The notes: generated by a model not told the origin, from the sequence alone. A stretch of DNA of 64,000 nt from Vitis vinifera (GCF_030704535.1 NC_081806.1:5355001-5419000), one strand, 5' to 3'. Shown: positions 1 to 10,207, numbered from the stretch's first letter. A program made the numbers and translations.

Positions 1-749
1 AAATGTATTTAAGGTAGGTATCAAAGTATAGACACAAAAAAAATTGGTAGAGCCCAATTTTATGACACATATTATATTTAGAAAATAACTAACTATTAAA
101 TTTTAAAAAAATGTTAGTCAAATGGTTCACCTAATCATATTTTGATAATAATAAATCATGGTTAGTATACTAATTGTTAAAAATCAAAATAAGTTTCAGG
201 TTCTACAAAAAAAAACTCTTTTGAAATTCAAGATAATTATCAAATGACTAAAGGAATGCAAGTTCAAATATATGTGAAGATCGTTTTAAGTCCAAGATTT
301 AAATGTAAGGTCAACACATGGGTACACTTAGATCTTTCATATTAAATTATGCATATTTCAATACTTGGTTTATGCATTAAAATTGTTTTTTTTTATTAAA
401 ATTGAAATATTTTCACTTAAATATTAGGTAAACCCTTTTAAACTTGACATGTTATTATACTTAAAGACATTGTCTAAATGTTAGAAGTGAAATAAATCGA
501 AAAAGACAAGTTTTTTTGGGTATTTTGGGTAAACCAACTAAGGAATTGGTTAATCAACTCAACCGAACATGGAATCGATTGACCGATTACCTCATCTTAA
601 TCGAGAACTAGTTAAGGAATGCAACAATTTTTTTTGCTCTTATCTAGTAACTTTACATTCCCGATCAATGGTGAGACAACTTCTAGTCAAGGGATAAATC
701 TTCCCAATCGAAGTCTAACAGTCACATACTATGCAATTAATGCTCAACA
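1..749. other. AT-rich intergenic spacer
   Basis: No coding region is supported. Most of the stretch is AT-rich with short homopolymer runs. Between about 540 and 740 the composition changes to a sequence with repeated variants of 'atcgattgac' and 'aatcgaa'. This resembles the retroelement-like sequence at 62.7-63.3 kb, so it is probably an old retroelement fragment. Confidence 0.5.
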
Positions 750-1179
750 GTTAATGCGACATCCCACGTCATATAGGGAGGAAAGTTTTTAACATTATAT
801 AAATATGAGTTTCTCTTATTTTTTTAATACATTTTAAATTTACAAATACTCATTTGAGTTCAAAGTAGATAATATTTACACGATTGGGTATGAGTTATTA
901 CAAATGATATCATAATCAATTCTCGACCTCCGTGTAAGGGTTTGTTTGACTCTGTAAAGAGTGTTTGTTTGTTTGATCTCGTAATCTCATGAAACATAAT
1001 GAGAACGCCTTATCTGCATGATAAGTATTTGTAATGTCCCACATTGGATAAATGAGAAAATCACTAGGGTTATATATGTATGAATTTATCTTATCATTGT
1101 AGACAAGTTTTTAAGCTGCTAGGATCCCATTTGGATATAGAGTAGACAATATATACATGATTGGGCGTGAGTTGTTACA
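750..1179 (+). mobile_element. TRIM-like miniature LTR element, copy 1
   Basis: Two related ~150-bp terminal blocks flank a short non-coding centre. The right block (1030-1179) opens TGTAATGTCCCACATTGGAT and closes ...GTTGTTACA. The left block (about 750-902) has the same order of motifs and closes ...GTTATTACA. Two bases after the left block comes a decayed primer-binding site (TGATATCATAATC, from initiator-Met type TGGTATCAGAGTC). The total is about 430 bp with no ORF, as expected of terminal-repeat retrotransposons in miniature. Two sister copies lie at 2.3 kb and 33.4 kb. The outer left boundary is approximate. Confidence 0.6.
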
Positions 1180-2285
1180 ATATCTGTATGAACAATATCT
1201 AAATAATTAGGTCTGAATCCCCATTTTGTATTTTTAGCCATGTATTTTGTGGTAAAATGGTACCACAGATAATTTTTTCATTAATTTTAATTAATGGAAA
1301 AATAATAGAAGACCAAATAAGCGTATTCATACATTTAGATTACAAAAATATGAAAATATAAAAGAAAATCAAATATAATTAAAATTACTTTAAAATTTAT
1401 ATATTTTTAAATCATTTAATCTTTATATAATAAAAAAATAAGTTAAAGTTTAAAAAAACGTATAAAAATATATATCGATTTTAAATATTTTCTTTACTTT
1501 TTCATTTATTCTATTTCTCCTCCTTTTTTTTGGTATTTTCCTCCAAATGAACCAAACATAATAAGAGGACAAATCCACTGCTTAATTTAGATTCACTAAA
1601 ACATGAAAATGTTCATTTCATTAGGCTATGCATCGGACGTACCGACATAACGCCCACCCAACCTAGCTCTGAGCGACGATGGCCCGGTTTGGGCCTCATT
1701 TTTAGTCCAGTCCAAAATACAGCCCATTGGACGTAAGCTTTGTATCTGTATCTTTTTTTCAAAAGTTTTTGAAGTAGAGATTTAATAGAAAATAAGCCCA
1801 TCCAAATTGGGCCCTTTTTGGGCCTAACGTTTGGTCCAACTAAGAAGCATGGTCCATTGACGTTTTGCTTTACAAATATAATGTTGGCCCAAGTTGGGAG
1901 GAGTGATGTCAATTTTTTTAAAATTAAAATTTACTTTTTCGCACAACATTACCTTTGCAATGTTGGTGGCCAAAGTACCAAATAATCCCAACAAATGACT
2001 TCCATATTTTGAAAATTATAATAATTACACCCTCCTTTTGACACAAATATCCTTGATTTTTGTTATTTAGAAACGTGAGATGGGTATAAAATGAAAGAAT
2101 TGTATACCCAATGAAGCAAATAAAATTTCATGGTTACAAATTACATGTATAACGATTTAATAACATTTGTTTTTAGATTATATTGCAATTATATTCTATA
2201 GAAATCATGTTGATTACGATGTATGATTTTTAATTTTCTTATACTTTTAAAATATGCTCACAACTAATAATCACGTTATGAATAA
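1180..2285. other. AT-rich intergenic spacer
   Basis: No supportable gene. A moderately GC-rich patch at 1610-1910 gives a 99-codon open frame on the minus strand, but it has no recognisable domain and no gene-like context. Confidence 0.4.
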
Positions 2286-2633
2286 TGTGATGTTCCACAT
2301 AAGGAAAAAAAGTTTTTGACATTTATAACATGTGACACTTTTAAACTAAATGATATATTTTAAAGTCGTGATGGTGATTGTGAAGGTTGTAAGATAGACA
2401 TATACAATATCCGTTCAATGGCGACGAAACGTGACCGGTGTGTACCTCATGAGTTGTGGGCATATGAGAACATTGGACTTGTATGAGATGGTGACTTGTG
2501 ACTTCCCATATCACCTTACAAACGAAAAGTTTTGAACATTTATAAAGAGTATTGCCTAAATGCGTTTTAAAGTTCGTAAAAGTTGTGGACTCAAGGTGAA
2601 TAATATCCACCTAACAGGTTATGACGTATAACA
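2286..2633 (+). mobile_element. TRIM-like miniature LTR element, copy 2 (degenerate)
   Basis: Two related blocks start TGTGATGTTCC (2286) and TGTGACTTCCC (2497). Each contains the order 'ttttgacatttataa', 'tttaaagt.gt' and 'acaatatcc/aataatatcc'. The short internal part carries 'gagaacattggacttgtatgag', which matches the internal part of the copy at 33.6 kb. No coding capacity. The primer-binding site is no longer clear. The family call rests on similarity to copies 1 and 3. Confidence 0.5.
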
Positions 2634-5600
2634 CACTTTTTTAAAAACTGTTATGCATTGTATCGCCCTCAATGATAAGGTGATGAGTTTCAATCACTAG
2701 AATGGGGATTCTTCATAAACCTTAAAGGAGATTATGATATGTTAATTACGAAATAGGATTGTTATAAAACAGTTATCGAGCCTTTTACTTTCATAATAAA
2801 ACTTGTCTTGAATAATTAGTAAGAGAATAAAGGATGAAAGACTGCAAACAAATTAATATCATGATTTGATGACTAGACTATGTCAAGCCTTCTAGCTTCT
2901 TCACAAGCTTTGAGGCGTTTCATTGAATTGAAAGTCATTTGAACCAAGACTCCCCCTTATATTTTTTCATAAAATCCTCAAGTTTCACCGTATCTTTATA
3001 GTTCAAAGGTATTTTACTCAAACTTCTCTCATAATCTCACCATATAGTAGTTGACAAAAGAAATAACAAGAACTATCACAAGGGTAGATATATAAATTAA
3101 TGGTCAAGTATGAGTGCTTTAAATGAGAGTTCCCAAATGTAAATTCAATGTTCCCTCAAAGAACTATGATTCTCAACGGTATAAAAATAATTTGGAAGTG
3201 TCGTGTTTCTATTAAATGTACCCGTGACATGACATTTATATCATTTAAAATTAAACTAGTCATTAAACATAAAGTCTCTTAAAATCGAGCGTCAATTTAC
3301 TAGTTGTTGGGACATTTAATGCATAAAAATAGCAAGTACGAGCTAAAACAATGCCTAATATAAGTATCTTCAAACAAATTGTCAAAATACTGATTGATGT
3401 TTTAAGTGTATTTAAAACATCAAAGACTTTATTGATTTAAGAAAAATTCAACCAAGTTGCCATCAAATTAAACAAAGAAAATAAAGAATTTTGGTATTAA
3501 GATATAATTACCAATATAAATTTGATAATTTAAAAGATATAAGTATCAATTCTCATTAGAAAAAAATGTCCAAATATATTTTTTAAAATTTCCTAGATAT
3601 TAATTTTATAAACTATTTGATTTTTGAATCAAAGTAAAATAAATAAATAAAAATTGAGAGTTGAATAACTACAATTTTGCAAATTATTAGTCTTTTAAAA
3701 TCTCATCAACCTACAAAGGAGAGTGTCTCTTCCTCTTGGTGATCTCTCTCTCTCTCTCTTTATTTTTATTTTATTTTATTATTTTTTGCTCCCTCTTAGC
3801 AGGGTATCTCATTGGAAAGTCCTTTTCGGTGCCATAGCCTTACCCAAAATAAAAAGATTATTAAAATGAAATGAGAAAATAAATATTTTGAAAAAGACCA
3901 GAAGTGAACTGAAATTGAAGAAAAACCCAAGTTATTTTTTAAAAAGGACTAAAGTGAAAAGATATATATTTTCTGGTATTGTAAGATAATTTGGCAAAAA
4001 GGGAGCCCACTTAAGCCAATGAGTATTCCAGGCAGCTTCCTTTCTGACGGTGGTTGGCTTCACGCTCCTCCAATTCTCCTCCCTACCCAATTCACCGGAG
4101 CACGTACCAGTCAACATTCTTTGTAATTTAGTCTCATTCTATTATTGCTCCCATCTTATTCATTTATATTTTATATATTGATTTATTTATTTGTATTTAA
4201 TATCATATATTATTTTTTTTATTCAATAATCCCAATTTAAAGTTAGATAGGCATTAATTAAATAATTTTAAACCATTTTTCATCTATTTAACAAACTGGG
4301 CATGTCTGAGTGAACATCATAAGCCAAATGAGCTATTTTCTCATCATAAAATTATAATTAGTATCAAATTTTAATTTAATTATGATGAAATAAAAATGTA
4401 ATAAAATCATAAAAAGTAAAAAAAAAAACTATTCTTATGAAATTTTTTTTCACTTAATAATAAATTAAATAATCACTTCAACATATAATAAAATAAGCGA
4501 AAAAAAAAACTTAAAGCCTTTTTTACAACTTTTTTCTAAAATGATTTTCTTATTTTTTGTTCTATAGAGCAAAAAACAAAAATTTACGTTTGACAATTAA
4601 AAAATTAATTTATTTTTAGAGAATATTTTTTAGTTGTTTTATATCATTTTTACTTATTTTTCTGATGGTTTTTTTATATAATAATTATATAAACATATAT
4701 AATAATTAAAAATAAAACATGATATATAAAAAATATTTTTAAAATATATTTAAAAATAGATTAAAAATATTTCAAGTTTTCAAACAAATATTTGTTCTAT
4801 TAAATATTAAAAAATAATTTTTAAAAACTGTTTTTAAATGCAGTTACCAAATAAAACTTTAATGTTTAAAATTTAAAACTCTAAACCATTGAAAACACCA
4901 TAATATTTAATTATATATTATTTTTATCAAATTTTAAAGAATTAATTTCATTCATTTTCTTTGACATTTTAACTAAAAAAACTTATACATTATTAGTTTA
5001 AAATTTTATTATTTTTTTTTTCCTACATTCTCATTTTTTATTTTTAAAATTTAAAATGAGAGAGATATTTGGTGAAATTCCACATTTATGATAATTAAGT
5101 GTTATTAGCTTAAACTCGGCCGGAGGGAAGTGAAATTTACCTATTTTTTAATTTGAAAGTGGTACAAATGTGAAAAGCCCGAGGCGTCGCTTCCTACCAA
5201 CCGGTCTACCCCAGGCCCATGTTGGGGAAAAGAAATTGGCATCGGTTCCTCTTTTGAATGTGAAACTACTGATATGCCCTCAAAAGATTTTTGGGGCTTA
5301 TGGCTGTCATTCCCTACACCCAAGGTCATTAATGAAAATGTAGCATGACGTTATAATTGAATTTGGACAAAATTATGGCACTCCAATTATGGTCTTTGTG
5401 GTCTTTTTCCGAAGATTTGACGGGTTATGGTGAGAGGGTAGAAAACTGTCCAGCTTCACTGGACTCCTCAGCTCCAAATTGCCGGAGCGAAGCCCACAGA
5501 GGCCTGTTTGTCGCATCCCAAAGCCCTTCTCCTTTTCTTGTCTTCAGTTTCAACTGCTTCTCCGTCGTGAATGAAAACTAAAACCCCATTTCTGTGTTGC

Positions 5601-5642
5601 AGGTGAGTGGAATATTTGGGAGGAACAGAAGAGGGGTGCATG
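2634..5642. other. Spacer upstream of the first small gene
   Basis: AT-rich sequence with no gene that can be supported. It includes a (CT)n microsatellite at about 3746-3761. A GC-richer block at 4015-4110 shares a short conserved string with sequence upstream of the paralogous gene at 26 kb (see findings). 5340-5640 probably holds the promoter and 5' UTR of the gene at 5643, because the stretch just before the ATG is related to that in front of the paralogue. Confidence 0.4.
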
Positions 5643-5990
5643 ATGGGGCTGCACTTGGTGGCTCTGGCGAAGCTGAACCTGCTGGTATCGAGTTCCCAGA
5701 ACTTGAGTCTGTTGGTGGGGGGTCTGATGTTCCCCTTCTTGGTGAAACTGCTGCTGAGCTTGCGGTTCGTGCGTGGGGCATACGGCGATGTGGTGTATGC
5801 ATGGAGGCTCTTCTTCTTCCAACTGGGCCGGATCACATCTGAGAATGAGGTGGGGAATCCGGCGAATGGGAGCAGGTGGGAGAGAGCAGTGCGGTTAGTC
5901 CACGGGAGGCTGACACGCGCCGCACGCTCACCGGCTCAGACGTTGGAGGATGAGGATAGCCTGCACACTCTCTCTATGCTGGCACTCTAG
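5643..5990 (+). CDS. Small one-exon protein of unknown function (copy A)
   Basis: A 115-residue protein that I cannot assign to a named family. I chose the ATG at 5643, the second of two overlapping ATGs, because the product then begins MGLHL.ALAKL exactly like its paralogue at 25989. The N-terminal ~65 residues are hydrophobic with one or two likely membrane-spanning or amphipathic segments (roughly residues 22-45). They are followed by a conserved FFFQL motif, a basic R/L-rich stretch (WERAVRLVHGRLTRAARS) and an identical C-terminal tail DEDSLHTLSMLAL. The conserved protein with clearly diverged DNA argues that both copies are, or were, under selection. The gene is GC-rich compared with its flanks, as expected of a real exon. 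The 5' UTR shares the string 'aaaaccccattt' with copy B. A 5'-UTR intron is possible (GCAG followed by GTGAGT near 5600) but unproven. Confidence 0.7.
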   Translation: MGLHLVALAKLNLLVSSSQNLSLLVGGLMFPFLVKLLLSLRFVRGAYGDVVYAWRLFFFQLGRITSENEVGNPANGSRWERAVRLVHGRLTRAARSPAQTLEDEDSLHTLSMLAL

Positions 5991-7518
5991 AGGTCAATTT
6001 CCATTTTTGTACGAGGTAAAAATGAAAAATCTCTACTGAGTTGTTATTACTTGTTAGTAGATAATATCAGACGATTTTATGTGTTGCTCAACATATTTTC
6101 CAATTAAATGACAGAAAAAAAATTAAATAAGTAAAATGATTATTGTTTAGTTTTAGAACCCAACACAGACTCTCAACCAAAAAAAATATGCTTTAATAAG
6201 ACAGGACGACAAGTTCTGGTTGGCAGGCCTTTGGCGCTCTGGCACTAGAATTCTATCTCATGTCGCGGGTTTTTAATTCAATACAATGATTTTTTTTAAT
6301 CCACAGTAGGTTCTTGGGTTTCATCTCTCATCTATGTGAAAGAAACAGTCTTTGATTTGGAGTTATCTATTACATCGTAAAGTCTGAATTAATTTTATTT
6401 CACCGTCGAGAGAGTGAGGAGAGTTTTATCATTATACTATTTTTTTTTCTTTGATTAATAAAATTTCGAGTATTAACAAGTGAGAGTATGCAGGTCCCAT
6501 TACTCATAAATAAATATTATAAAATCTTATATTTTTTCTTTATTTTCTACTAATAAAAATACAAGAGAACCTTGCTTATCACATTACCATCCAATTGTTT
6601 TTTGTTTTTACCTATTTGGAAAACAAATTATTAGTTTTATCCTTCTAATATCTTAAAAAAAAAACGGGAGGTGTTCGAAGTTTCATTTATTTTATTTATT
6701 CAACTTTAAATAAAGAAATGATTCATTATCATAAATAAAAACTTTTAACTCATTTTTATTTTAAAGTTAATAAAATTTATTTATTTATTTGTGTAGCATA
6801 TTTAGAAGGGTAATTTTTACATTTTCTCTTTAATTTTCTTTATCAACTAAAACTTTGTAATCTTAGATTGGCCATTTCCACACTAACCCGCATTTGAAAA
6901 AAACTTCCTTTCAATTCAGGTGGTTGTAAAAGTGAAAGGTAATAGCCAACAGGGAATCAATTGGATGGGTATCAGTAAAGAAGCCAAATTAGCTTAGTTG
7001 GGTTGAAATTCCTTTATTTTTTGCCCCATTCCTTTTTAAAACTTCAGGGGCTATTTAAAAAGCATTTTCTAGGATTTCAGCTTTAAATGCAATTCTCATC
7101 TTTGTTATAACTTATAAGCATAAAGGAAGGAGGGGTGGGTATGGAAATGTTGATTCTCATTCTCATACCCATCTTTACCCATTTGAAAATTTTTAATTTT
7201 TTATTAATGAATGTAATTTATAAATAAGTGAAGTGAATTTTATTTATGTAAGGAGCAAACTTGTTTACAACATTAGACAAAATTAAGTTATATTTTGTTT
7301 TATACCCTATTATATCATAATGAGAAAATAAAAACTTAGGAAACAAAGTTTTGACTAATTAGAACTCCTATGTTACCTTCCTTAATTTCAACTATAAAAA
7401 TATAATCACCCCATTATTATTATTATTATCTTGAATAATGTTTTCACTTTTATAAAGGCTTTTGTAATTTGAATTTTAGAAGAATAAAACTCAAATATGA
7501 TTTCTTTGTCTCCATATT
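5991..7518. other. AT-rich spacer
   Basis: No gene can be supported. It runs from the 3' end of the small gene to the copia remnant. Short AT-rich low-complexity tracts only. Confidence 0.4.
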
Positions 7519-7843
7519 GTTACACAAAATGTTTCAAGACAAAAGTAGTTTTGAGTTAGTTGAGATTAGCTTTAGAATTAGTTGCCCAGTTTAGAGTTAG
7601 TTGAGATTAGCTTTAGGATTAGTTGAAAAGCATTAGCAGTTAAATTATTCAACCATATGTAATTTTCTTTATATAAAGGTAAAGAAAGAAAGAACAAAGT
7701 ATGGTCAATTATATTTCTCTTTTGCTACTTTTATTGTCATTGTTCTACTTTGTTTTTCACTCTTAGTAGCCTATTTCCTTTGTTCAATTCCAATGTTTGT
7801 TATCATCATCAAACATAACTTTATAAATAAACATATTCTAACA
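7519..7843 (+). mobile_element. Left LTR remnant of a Ty1/copia element
   Basis: The right boundary is well marked: ...ATTCTAACA is followed immediately by TGGTATCAAAGTCA, a primer-binding site complementary to initiator tRNA-Met with small changes. Inside lie two tandem copies of a ~40-bp unit (gagttagttgagattagc at about 7551 and 7591) and a TATA-like 'tatataaagg' near 7670. The left boundary is my estimate (first TGTT) because no matching right LTR was found beside the pol remnant that ends at 21287. Confidence 0.5.
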
Positions 7844-7857
7844 TGGTATCAAAGTCA
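7844..7857 (+). other. Primer-binding site of the copia element
   Basis: TGGTATCAAAGTCA directly follows the CA end of the LTR. It is the plant initiator-Met tRNA type with an A for G change. The gypsy-type element begins only 41 bp further on, at 7885. Confidence 0.55.
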
Positions 7858-8125
7858 TAACAACATTAAGTATATCAAGCTTAATGTCACGGACTTAGTC
7901 GTTCACTAAGCTCGTGCGGCACTTAGGCAAGTCAAGACGCTTGATCTTGCTAAGTCAGCCTTGATCCCCAATGCTTAGCTTGCTCGGCTAAGACACTCGC
8001 GACTCGAAAGCTTAAGAGCTTAGTAGGCAACTTCTTAAAGAATGGAAGCTTTATTATCTCAAGAAAGCCTTTATAAGTGCTTGGATTCTCACTTGCTTGG
8101 TGCCTTGGCCAAATGAGGCCCTCAC

Positions 8126-8135
8126 CTATTTATAG
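8126..8135 (-). promoter_or_regulatory. TATA box of the gypsy-type LTR
   Basis: Reads CTATAAATAG on the minus strand, with the U3 repeat array just upstream in that direction (8183-8300). Transcription would start about 30 bp further on, near 8095. The same box in the other LTR is at 18508-18517. Confidence 0.65.
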
Positions 8136-8182
8136 GCACCAATGGAACTCTCTAGAACCTTGGAGGGTTCCTTACAATTCAT

Positions 8183-8300
8183 GAATATTCTAGAATGTCC
8201 TACATTATTCTAGAATATTTAAGAGACTTCTAGAATGTCCTACACTATTCTAGAATATTCAAGAGACTTCTAGAATGTCCTACACTATTCTAGAATATTC
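8183..8300. promoter_or_regulatory. Cluster of heat-shock-element motifs in the LTR U3
   Basis: Perfect GAAnnTTCnnGAA at 8183-8195 and perfect TTCnnGAAnnTTC at 8248-8260 and 8288-8300, each extended by near-matching further units. Three more TTCnnGAA dimers lie at 8208, 8228 and 8268. These are the binding patterns of plant heat-shock factors. They are carried on 40-bp tandem repeats placed about 50-170 bp upstream of the TATA box, the arrangement of a regulatory array. Heat response is inferred, not shown. The duplicate array is at 18565-18682. Confidence 0.6.
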
Positions 8301-8507
8301 AAGAGACTTCTAGATTTCTCTAGAAAGCTTTGAACCCTTCTCATGTCTTCTACCATAGTGTAGAGTTGTGTGGACTTCTCTAGGCATTTCTAGAACCTTC
8401 CACACTCTTCCCACTAGTGGCTAAGTGTGGATGTCTCCAAGGGTCTCTAGAAGCTTCTCACCTCCTATATAAGCCATGGGGAGGGTCATTTGAAGTATCT
8501 TGTGACA

Positions 8508-8519
8508 CTCTCCCCCACC
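8508..8519 (-). other. Polypurine tract of the gypsy-type element
   Basis: On the minus strand a purine-rich GGTGGGGGAGAG runs directly into the TGTCAC start of the 3' LTR. That is the position and composition of a plus-strand priming site for reverse transcription. It starts just beyond the stop codon of the gag ORF. Confidence 0.7.
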
Positions 8520-10165
8520 TAAGCCGTCGACGTCCTCGTCGTTGCCTCATTCTGAAACTTCTCGATGTGTTTCCAGAATTTTCTCAAGGCATCCGCATGT
8601 TCCCAGCTTACCTGCCTCTTAGGTAGTCCTTTCCATCGGACTAGATACTCTATCACAGGAGGGACCCCTTGTCTCCTAGTGACCCGTTCAGCCAGGATAT
8701 TCTTCACCTCCTTCTCCCGTGAGGCTTCAGATGGATGCAGACCCGTGCGTTTCCGATGCTTAGAGTGTTGCTTCCTCTTACCCATTAAGTTCACCTTTCC
8801 CTTAGTGACCTCTTCCATGTGTGTGCGGACTACCTCAGCTCGCTCTCCTTTTTCCTCCTTTACTTGCACCCCTGCTAATAAGGAGGTCTCAGGCGTACTA
8901 GGCTTCGGGTTGAATTGGAGGGCACCTAGTAGCTGCATTGAGCCCATATGTGCTTCGTCCTCCTGCTCCCTCTCCTCGATCATGGCACTGAGCGCCTTCC
9001 GCTTTGGACAATCCCTTGCCCAATGTAGACCGTCACATAGGAAGCATTTGATTTTAGGCGTAAACTCCCTCCTTTCCGCCTTATCCCTTCCTTCTCGGAC
9101 GTTAGACGTCTTGCTTGATCCCTTTTTAGGAGCATTGTGGTCCCTTGGAACCTCGTCTCCCCCACCCATGGCGTGGCTATCCTCTAAAGACTCATCATTG
9201 GAGGAGTCTCCCCTCTTATAATCCGTTAAAGATTCTGCTATTGCCATAGCAGTGGCTAAGTCTTGAACGCCTCGGCGCCTTAATTCCTGCTCGGCCCACC
9301 CTTGCAGGTTGTCCATGAAGTTGAATAGCAACTTCTCCTGAGTCATGTTAGGAATCTCAAGCATGAGCGAAGAGAATTCCTTGACATAGTCGCGTATCGA
9401 GCCTGTGTGCTTGAGACGCCTCATGTTTTTCTTAGCCAGGTAAGCCACGTCCTCGGGGTAGAATTGCCTCTTGATCTCCTTCTTGAAGTCTTCCCACGTC
9501 TCTATGGTGCAAATGCCTTTCTCCATATCGGCAAACCTTCGACGCCACCATAGAGTAGCTGTGTCAGTAAGGTAGAGGGTCGCAGTTCTCACCTTAGCCG
9601 CCTCATCCGTCAATGCGATAGCTTCGAAGTATCGCTCCATATGCCATAAGAAGTTATCTAACTCCTTGGCATCCCTCTTGCCACTAAACCCTTGTGGCTT
9701 CGGCACCTCCACCCTAGATGCCCCTTGTGTGGCCATGACCCGTGCCGACACAGCAGCCTTGTAGATGGTCAACTCCTGCCTAACTTCCTGGTCTCGGGCC
9801 TCCACTCGTGCAGTCAAGGCCTCCATTCTTGACTCCACACTAGCGAACATGCTCATGACCTTGTCTTGGAAGGACATGAACTCCTCGTGTGACACCGGCT
9901 GAACTTGCGAGACTAGCACCCCCTCGCGAAGGTCTTGGATCTGCTCCCTTAGATCCTCTAAACCCTTCTCCATGCCTTGCTCGATCAAGTCCACCCCTTC
10001 CCGGGTGTTTGCCATGGCTAGCTCCACCTTGGCTAACCTTGCCTCCATGTTGGCAACAACATCACGAGATGAATCCTTCTTACCTCTGCCCCTGCCCCGT
10101 GCAGTAGGCTCGGCCTCCCTCCCACGGGTTTGTTCGCTAGTCTCCTCCACGTTAGAGCCCGACAT
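8519..10165 (-). CDS. Retrotransposon Gag fused to a chromodomain (non-autonomous Ty3/gypsy)
   Basis: An intact 548-residue ORF. I start at the ATG at 10165 (MSGSNVEET); the frame stays open further upstream, through the primer-binding site into the LTR. In order: a charged, Arg-rich N-terminus; a coiled-coil-like segment (about 35-130); a retrotransposon gag domain (about 165-320, with LTDTATLWWRRR and FKKEIKRQFYPED); an acidic linker; a zinc knuckle CFLCDGLHWARDC, spaced CX2CX3HX4C; and at the C-terminus a chromodomain (about 505-540, IEYLVRWKGLPKRQVSWE). In complete chromoviruses the chromodomain ends the integrase, after protease, reverse transcriptase, RNase H and integrase. All of these are missing here, yet the frame is open across the join. 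The product could form particles and target chromatin but must borrow enzymes from a relative. Base composition is GC-richer than the flanks. Confidence 0.93.
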   Translation of the reverse strand: MSGSNVEETSEQTRGREAEPTARGRGRGKKDSSRDVVANMEARLAKVELAMANTREGVDLIEQGMEKGLEDLREQIQDLREGVLVSQVQPVSHEEFMSFQDKVMSMFASVESRMEALTARVEARDQEVRQELTIYKAAVSARVMATQGASRVEVPKPQGFSGKRDAKELDNFLWHMERYFEAIALTDEAAKVRTATLYLTDTATLWWRRRFADMEKGICTIETWEDFKKEIKRQFYPEDVAYLAKKNMRRLKHTGSIRDYVKEFSSLMLEIPNMTQEKLLFNFMDNLQGWAEQELRRRGVQDLATAMAIAESLTDYKRGDSSNDESLEDSHAMGGGDEVPRDHNAPKKGSSKTSNVREGRDKAERREFTPKIKCFLCDGLHWARDCPKRKALSAMIEEREQEDEAHMGSMQLLGALQFNPKPSTPETSLLAGVQVKEEKGERAEVVRTHMEEVTKGKVNLMGKRKQHSKHRKRTGLHPSEASREKEVKNILAERVTRRQGVPPVIEYLVRWKGLPKRQVSWEHADALRKFWKHIEKFQNEATTRTSTA

Positions 10166-10193
10166 GCTTCCCTTATGCCCGCTTCGTAGCCAC

Positions 10194-10205
10194 GCTCTGA
10201 TACCA
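10194..10205 (-). other. Primer-binding site of the gypsy-type element
   Basis: On the minus strand TGGTATCAGAGC lies two bases inside the 5' LTR end. It is a perfect complement-type match to the 3' end of plant initiator tRNA-Met. It fixes the orientation of the element as minus strand. Confidence 0.9.
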
Positions 10206-10207
10206 CT

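Larger units (their letters stand above)
7885..8507 (-). mobile_element. LTR (3' LTR) of a non-autonomous Ty3/gypsy-type element
   Basis: A 623-bp LTR that starts TGTCAC and ends GTGACA (inverted terminal hexamers). Its twin is split by the CACTA-like insertion at 10208-10317 plus 18374-18889. By eye there are about nine mismatches over the full length (~98.5% identity), nearly all transitions, so the insertion is young. The element lies on the minus strand, so this is its 3' LTR. U3 holds three 40-bp tandem repeats full of TTCTAGAA, then a TATA box at 8126-8135. The host duplication appears to be TTAA (7881-7884 and 18890-18893). Confidence 0.92.

Noticed and set aside
1613-1912. 99-codon minus-strand open frame
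   Set aside because: GC-richer but with no recognisable motif, no homologous copy in the window and no gene-like flanks.
5468-5836. 122-codon minus-strand frame over the first small gene
   Set aside because: Overlaps the conserved gene in antisense, and there is no counterpart opposite copy B at the protein level.
6205-6290. tRNA-like string (TGGTTGGCAGG ... GGGTTTTTAATTC)
   Set aside because: The B-box position is too degenerate and no cloverleaf stems could be drawn by eye.
8565-9221. 218-codon plus-strand open frame
   Set aside because: It is the antisense shadow of the gag-chromodomain ORF; no domain, no independent signals.
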